Shown: positions 4,185 through 5,606 of the stretch, piece after piece | Layout: each line of letters starts with the position of its first letter | How positions within the stretch are numbered: the stretch's first letter is position 1 | Assembly (NCBI GenBank): GCA_964394625.1 | Contig: CAYMYK010000190.1 | Coordinates: 1 to 5,606, forward strand | Reading direction: 5' to 3' | Length of the DNA: 5,606 nucleotides | Origin: JAUVYV01 sp964394625 | GTDB lineage: Bacteria; Planctomycetota; Phycisphaerae; Sedimentisphaerales; Anaerobacaceae | Made by a program: the position numbers and the translations under genes | The notes under the pieces: model-generated | What the model saw: only the letters and a program-made list of their open reading frames with translations | Databases searched by the model: none | What the model was told of the DNA's origin: nothing

Positions 4185-5375
4185 ATGTTTGTATCATCGA
4201 GGTCATTAAGGAACGGCTCAGCGATGCCGCTTGCCGTTCTTGTGATAGCAATAGCGTGTGTAATCGGTGTGGGGCTTCTGGGTATGGGGTCAGGCAAGCG
4301 GCTGATGTCGGTTCGCGTGAACACCAGACTATTGGCGCGGGCAGCGGCGGATGCGGGAATCGAGAAAGCCCTCTATGAAATGAACGAGATGCTGAAAGTC
4401 AAGCCCTGGAACAGCAGCGTGCTTCCTTCGGTGACGGGTGAGGATTTGCCTCACAGCGGCGCGGCGTACGACTATCAGGTCACGGGTACTATCGGGAGCG
4501 GCTACTCGATGCAGTCAACCGGTGCCTGTAACTCGGCTGTAAAGACAGTGACGTGCGACCTGGAGCTTAAAGGCATATTTGATTATGCCCTTTTGACGAA
4601 GTACGGTATGGTATTGGCAAACGGCTCGACCGTGGACTGGATCAATTTCAGTGCGGACGATGACCTGCTGAAGATAGGGACGCAGGACACGACGGCCGGC
4701 GCTTTGGAGCTTAAGAACGATTCGGTGATTAACGGTGACGTTGTGTGCGGCGCGGGCGGCGACCCGAGCATCGTAGTGAAGGACCAGGGTGCAGATATAA
4801 CGGGCGATATATATTCGACACCCATGGAGCAGGAGCTGCCTTCAATATCGGTTCCGACATGGCTCGCATCATTGCTGAGCAAGGGCGATATTGAGGAGCC
4901 GGATACGATAACCACTTCCAGCAAATACGACAGCATCAACCTCAAGAACGGCGAGGTGCTCACGATAAGCGGGCCGGTAACGCTGTATATCGCCGGCGAT
5001 ATAACACTTGGTAACGAAGCAGGGATTAAGATAAATCCCAATTCGTCCCTGACGCTCTATATCGGAGGCGACCTCGAAGGGAAGAACTCAAGCGGGTTCA
5101 ATAATCTGACAGAGGATTCAACAAAGCTCAAAATGTACGCCCTGGACACCTGCGATGACATTGAGTTCAAGAATAACTCGGATTTCTACGGGGCGCTCTA
5201 CGCCCCCGACGCGGACATAATACTGCACAATACGTCGGACATGTATGGGTCGATTATAGGCGAGACGTATGACCAGAAGAACTCCGGCACCTTCTACTAT
5301 GATGCTGCGCTCCGGGAGGTAAGCACGGATGACGAGGCTGTCCGCTTTGTCATCAGGAACTGGAGCGAGAGCTGA
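4185..5375 (+). CDS. PilX-like pilus assembly protein with beta-rich C-terminal domain (DUF7305-like)
   Basis: The product has 396 residues, starting at an ATG preceded by GAGGTG (4175-4180) 4 nt away. The N-terminus, RSLRNGSAMPLAVLVIAIACVIGVGLLG (6-33), is a PilX-type signal anchor: Gly followed by SAMPL and a hydrophobic helix, with no Glu at position 5. LLARAAADAGIEKALYEMNE (49-68) matches the conserved A-x-AGIE-A helix of PilX_N/GspK-like proteins. After residue 130 the protein becomes a series of short beta strands separated by Asn/Gly/Asp turns. Similar units recur, for example VTLYIAGDITLGNEAG (265-280) and LTLYIGGDLEGKNSSG (289-304), then DFYGALYAPDADI (333-345) and DMYGSIIGE (352-360). 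This suggests a beta-helix or bactofilin-like solenoid, as in the DUF7305 proteins I recall. As the third gene of the set it may be the large, exposed tip component, possibly an adhesin. The ligand is unknown. Confidence 0.8.
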   Translation: MFVSSRSLRNGSAMPLAVLVIAIACVIGVGLLGMGSGKRLMSVRVNTRLLARAAADAGIEKALYEMNEMLKVKPWNSSVLPSVTGEDLPHSGAAYDYQVTGTIGSGYSMQSTGACNSAVKTVTCDLELKGIFDYALLTKYGMVLANGSTVDWINFSADDDLLKIGTQDTTAGALELKNDSVINGDVVCGAGGDPSIVVKDQGADITGDIYSTPMEQELPSISVPTWLASLLSKGDIEEPDTITTSSKYDSINLKNGEVLTISGPVTLYIAGDITLGNEAGIKINPNSSLTLYIGGDLEGKNSSGFNNLTEDSTKLKMYALDTCDDIEFKNNSDFYGALYAPDADIILHNTSDMYGSIIGETYDQKNSGTFYYDAALREVSTDDEAVRFVIRNWSES

Positions 5376-5501
5376 CACACACCGGCCGCACACACCCTCC
5401 TCAGGCGCCTGTCTTCCGGCGGGGGCCACTTGTGCACTTGTGCTCTTACGCATTTGGCTTTCGCCACACGCGGTGGGGTCGTCACTGCACAAAAATCAAC
5501 A
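5376..5501. other. Spacer after the pilin operon, with a short palindrome
   Basis: This stretch between the PilX-like stop and the next promoter has no convincing gene. It holds a perfect 10-bp palindrome, CAGGCGCCTG (5402-5411), in GC-rich DNA, and a GCAC-TT-GTGC hairpin around 5434-5443. Neither is followed by a T-run, so I do not call an intrinsic terminator. Confidence 0.35.
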
Positions 5502-5530
5502 TTGAAATCTGACAGCAAAGACGCTACAAC
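5502..5530 (+). promoter_or_regulatory. Possible sigma-70 promoter for the gene at the right edge
   Basis: TTGAAA (5502-5507; 5 of 6 to TTGACA) is separated by exactly 17 bp from TACAAC (5525-5530; 4 of 6 to TATAAT). Transcription would begin near 5537, leaving a leader of about 45 nt before the ATG at 5583. Confidence 0.35.
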
Positions 5531-5582
5531 TAAGGTGTTTTCATAGATTACGACATTGTCCCGGTCGTAGTTGGAGGTTTGA

Positions 5583-5606
5583 ATGGCCACTCCAGTTCTC
5601 ATAGTT
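5583..5606 (+). CDS. Start of an unidentified gene (MATPVLIV...), cut by the window edge
   Basis: Only eight codons are visible. The ATG at 5583 is preceded by GGAGG (5573-5577) with 5-nt spacing, a strong ribosome binding site, and by a plausible promoter at 5502-5530. The opening hydrophobic strand (PVLIV) after a short MAT start fits a cytoplasmic alpha/beta protein, but eight residues cannot identify a family. It reads in the same direction as the pilin operon, 207 bp after its last stop, probably as a separate unit. Confidence 0.55.

Noticed and set aside
4583..5041. Minus-strand open frame of 152 codons inside the PilX-like gene
   Set aside because: It is antisense to a well-supported gene, and its Ser/Pro-rich composition is the mirror of the sense codons.
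5402..5411. CAGGCGCCTG palindrome considered as a terminator of the pilin operon
   Set aside because: The palindrome has no loop or following T-run, so it does not fit an intrinsic terminator.
5118..5492. Minus-strand open frame of 124 codons across the end of the PilX-like gene
   Set aside because: It is mostly antisense to real coding sequence, with no ribosome binding site or recognisable protein.
5297..5602. Minus-strand open frame of 101 codons at the right end
   Set aside because: It overlaps the end of the PilX-like gene and covers the promoter and strong ribosome binding site of the plus-strand gene at 5583. It has no good ribosome binding site of its own, and its Arg/Pro/Ser-rich C-terminus looks like antisense of coding DNA.
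1..5606. CRISPR array, tRNA or rRNA genes
   Set aside because: No regularly spaced repeats, tRNA cloverleaf arms or rRNA sequence were seen on either strand.

Overview
This window looks like a piece of a free-living, Gram-negative-type bacterial chromosome or metagenome contig. Base composition is mixed: the genes are moderately GC-rich and the left intergenic stretches are AT-rich. A lipoprotein, a secreted glycoside hydrolase and type IV pilin-like genes point to an outer-membrane organism that handles polysaccharides. Planctomycetota (a Phycisphaerae-like lineage) is my best guess, because minor-pilin sets with a beta-rich PilX-like protein are familiar there. This is an inference from gene content, not a sequence match.

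Left third (1-1450), all genes on the minus strand. At the left edge is the start of an unrecognised protein (MDYNTFQIGFWHPFGPH...), which runs off the window. Just upstream of it is a 71-bp element (211-281) with the build of an integron attC recombination site: boxes matching RYYYAAC and GTTRRRY enclose an imperfect hairpin with bulged bases. The gene starts 13 bp beyond the inner box, as cassette genes do. Next come a second, weaker attC-like element (289-366), a small two-helix membrane protein (DUF6868-like), and a SYLF-domain (YSC84/DUF500) lipoprotein with its own good promoter. Two copies of a dispersed-type repeat lie in opposite orientation on either side of the small membrane gene. 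A 13-bp direct repeat (289-301 and 675-687) also brackets it.

Middle (1452-3122). A secreted GH5 glycoside hydrolase, probably a beta-mannanase, lies on the minus strand and has no well-placed ATG start. Upstream of it is a short stretch resembling the N-terminus of an IS1380-type transposase (a decayed remnant). Then follow about 300 bp without genes, holding a possible structured leader.

Right half (3129-5375, plus strand). Three closely spaced genes form a likely operon of type IV pilus or type II secretion minor (pseudo)pilins: a PilV-like prepilin, a PilW/PulJ-like prepilin and a PilX-like protein with a large beta-rich C-terminal domain. They probably form a tip or priming complex. No motor, secretin or peptidase gene is in the window, so the machinery must be elsewhere. 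At the right edge a new plus-strand gene begins (MATPVLIV...) behind a good ribosome binding site and a plausible sigma-70 promoter.
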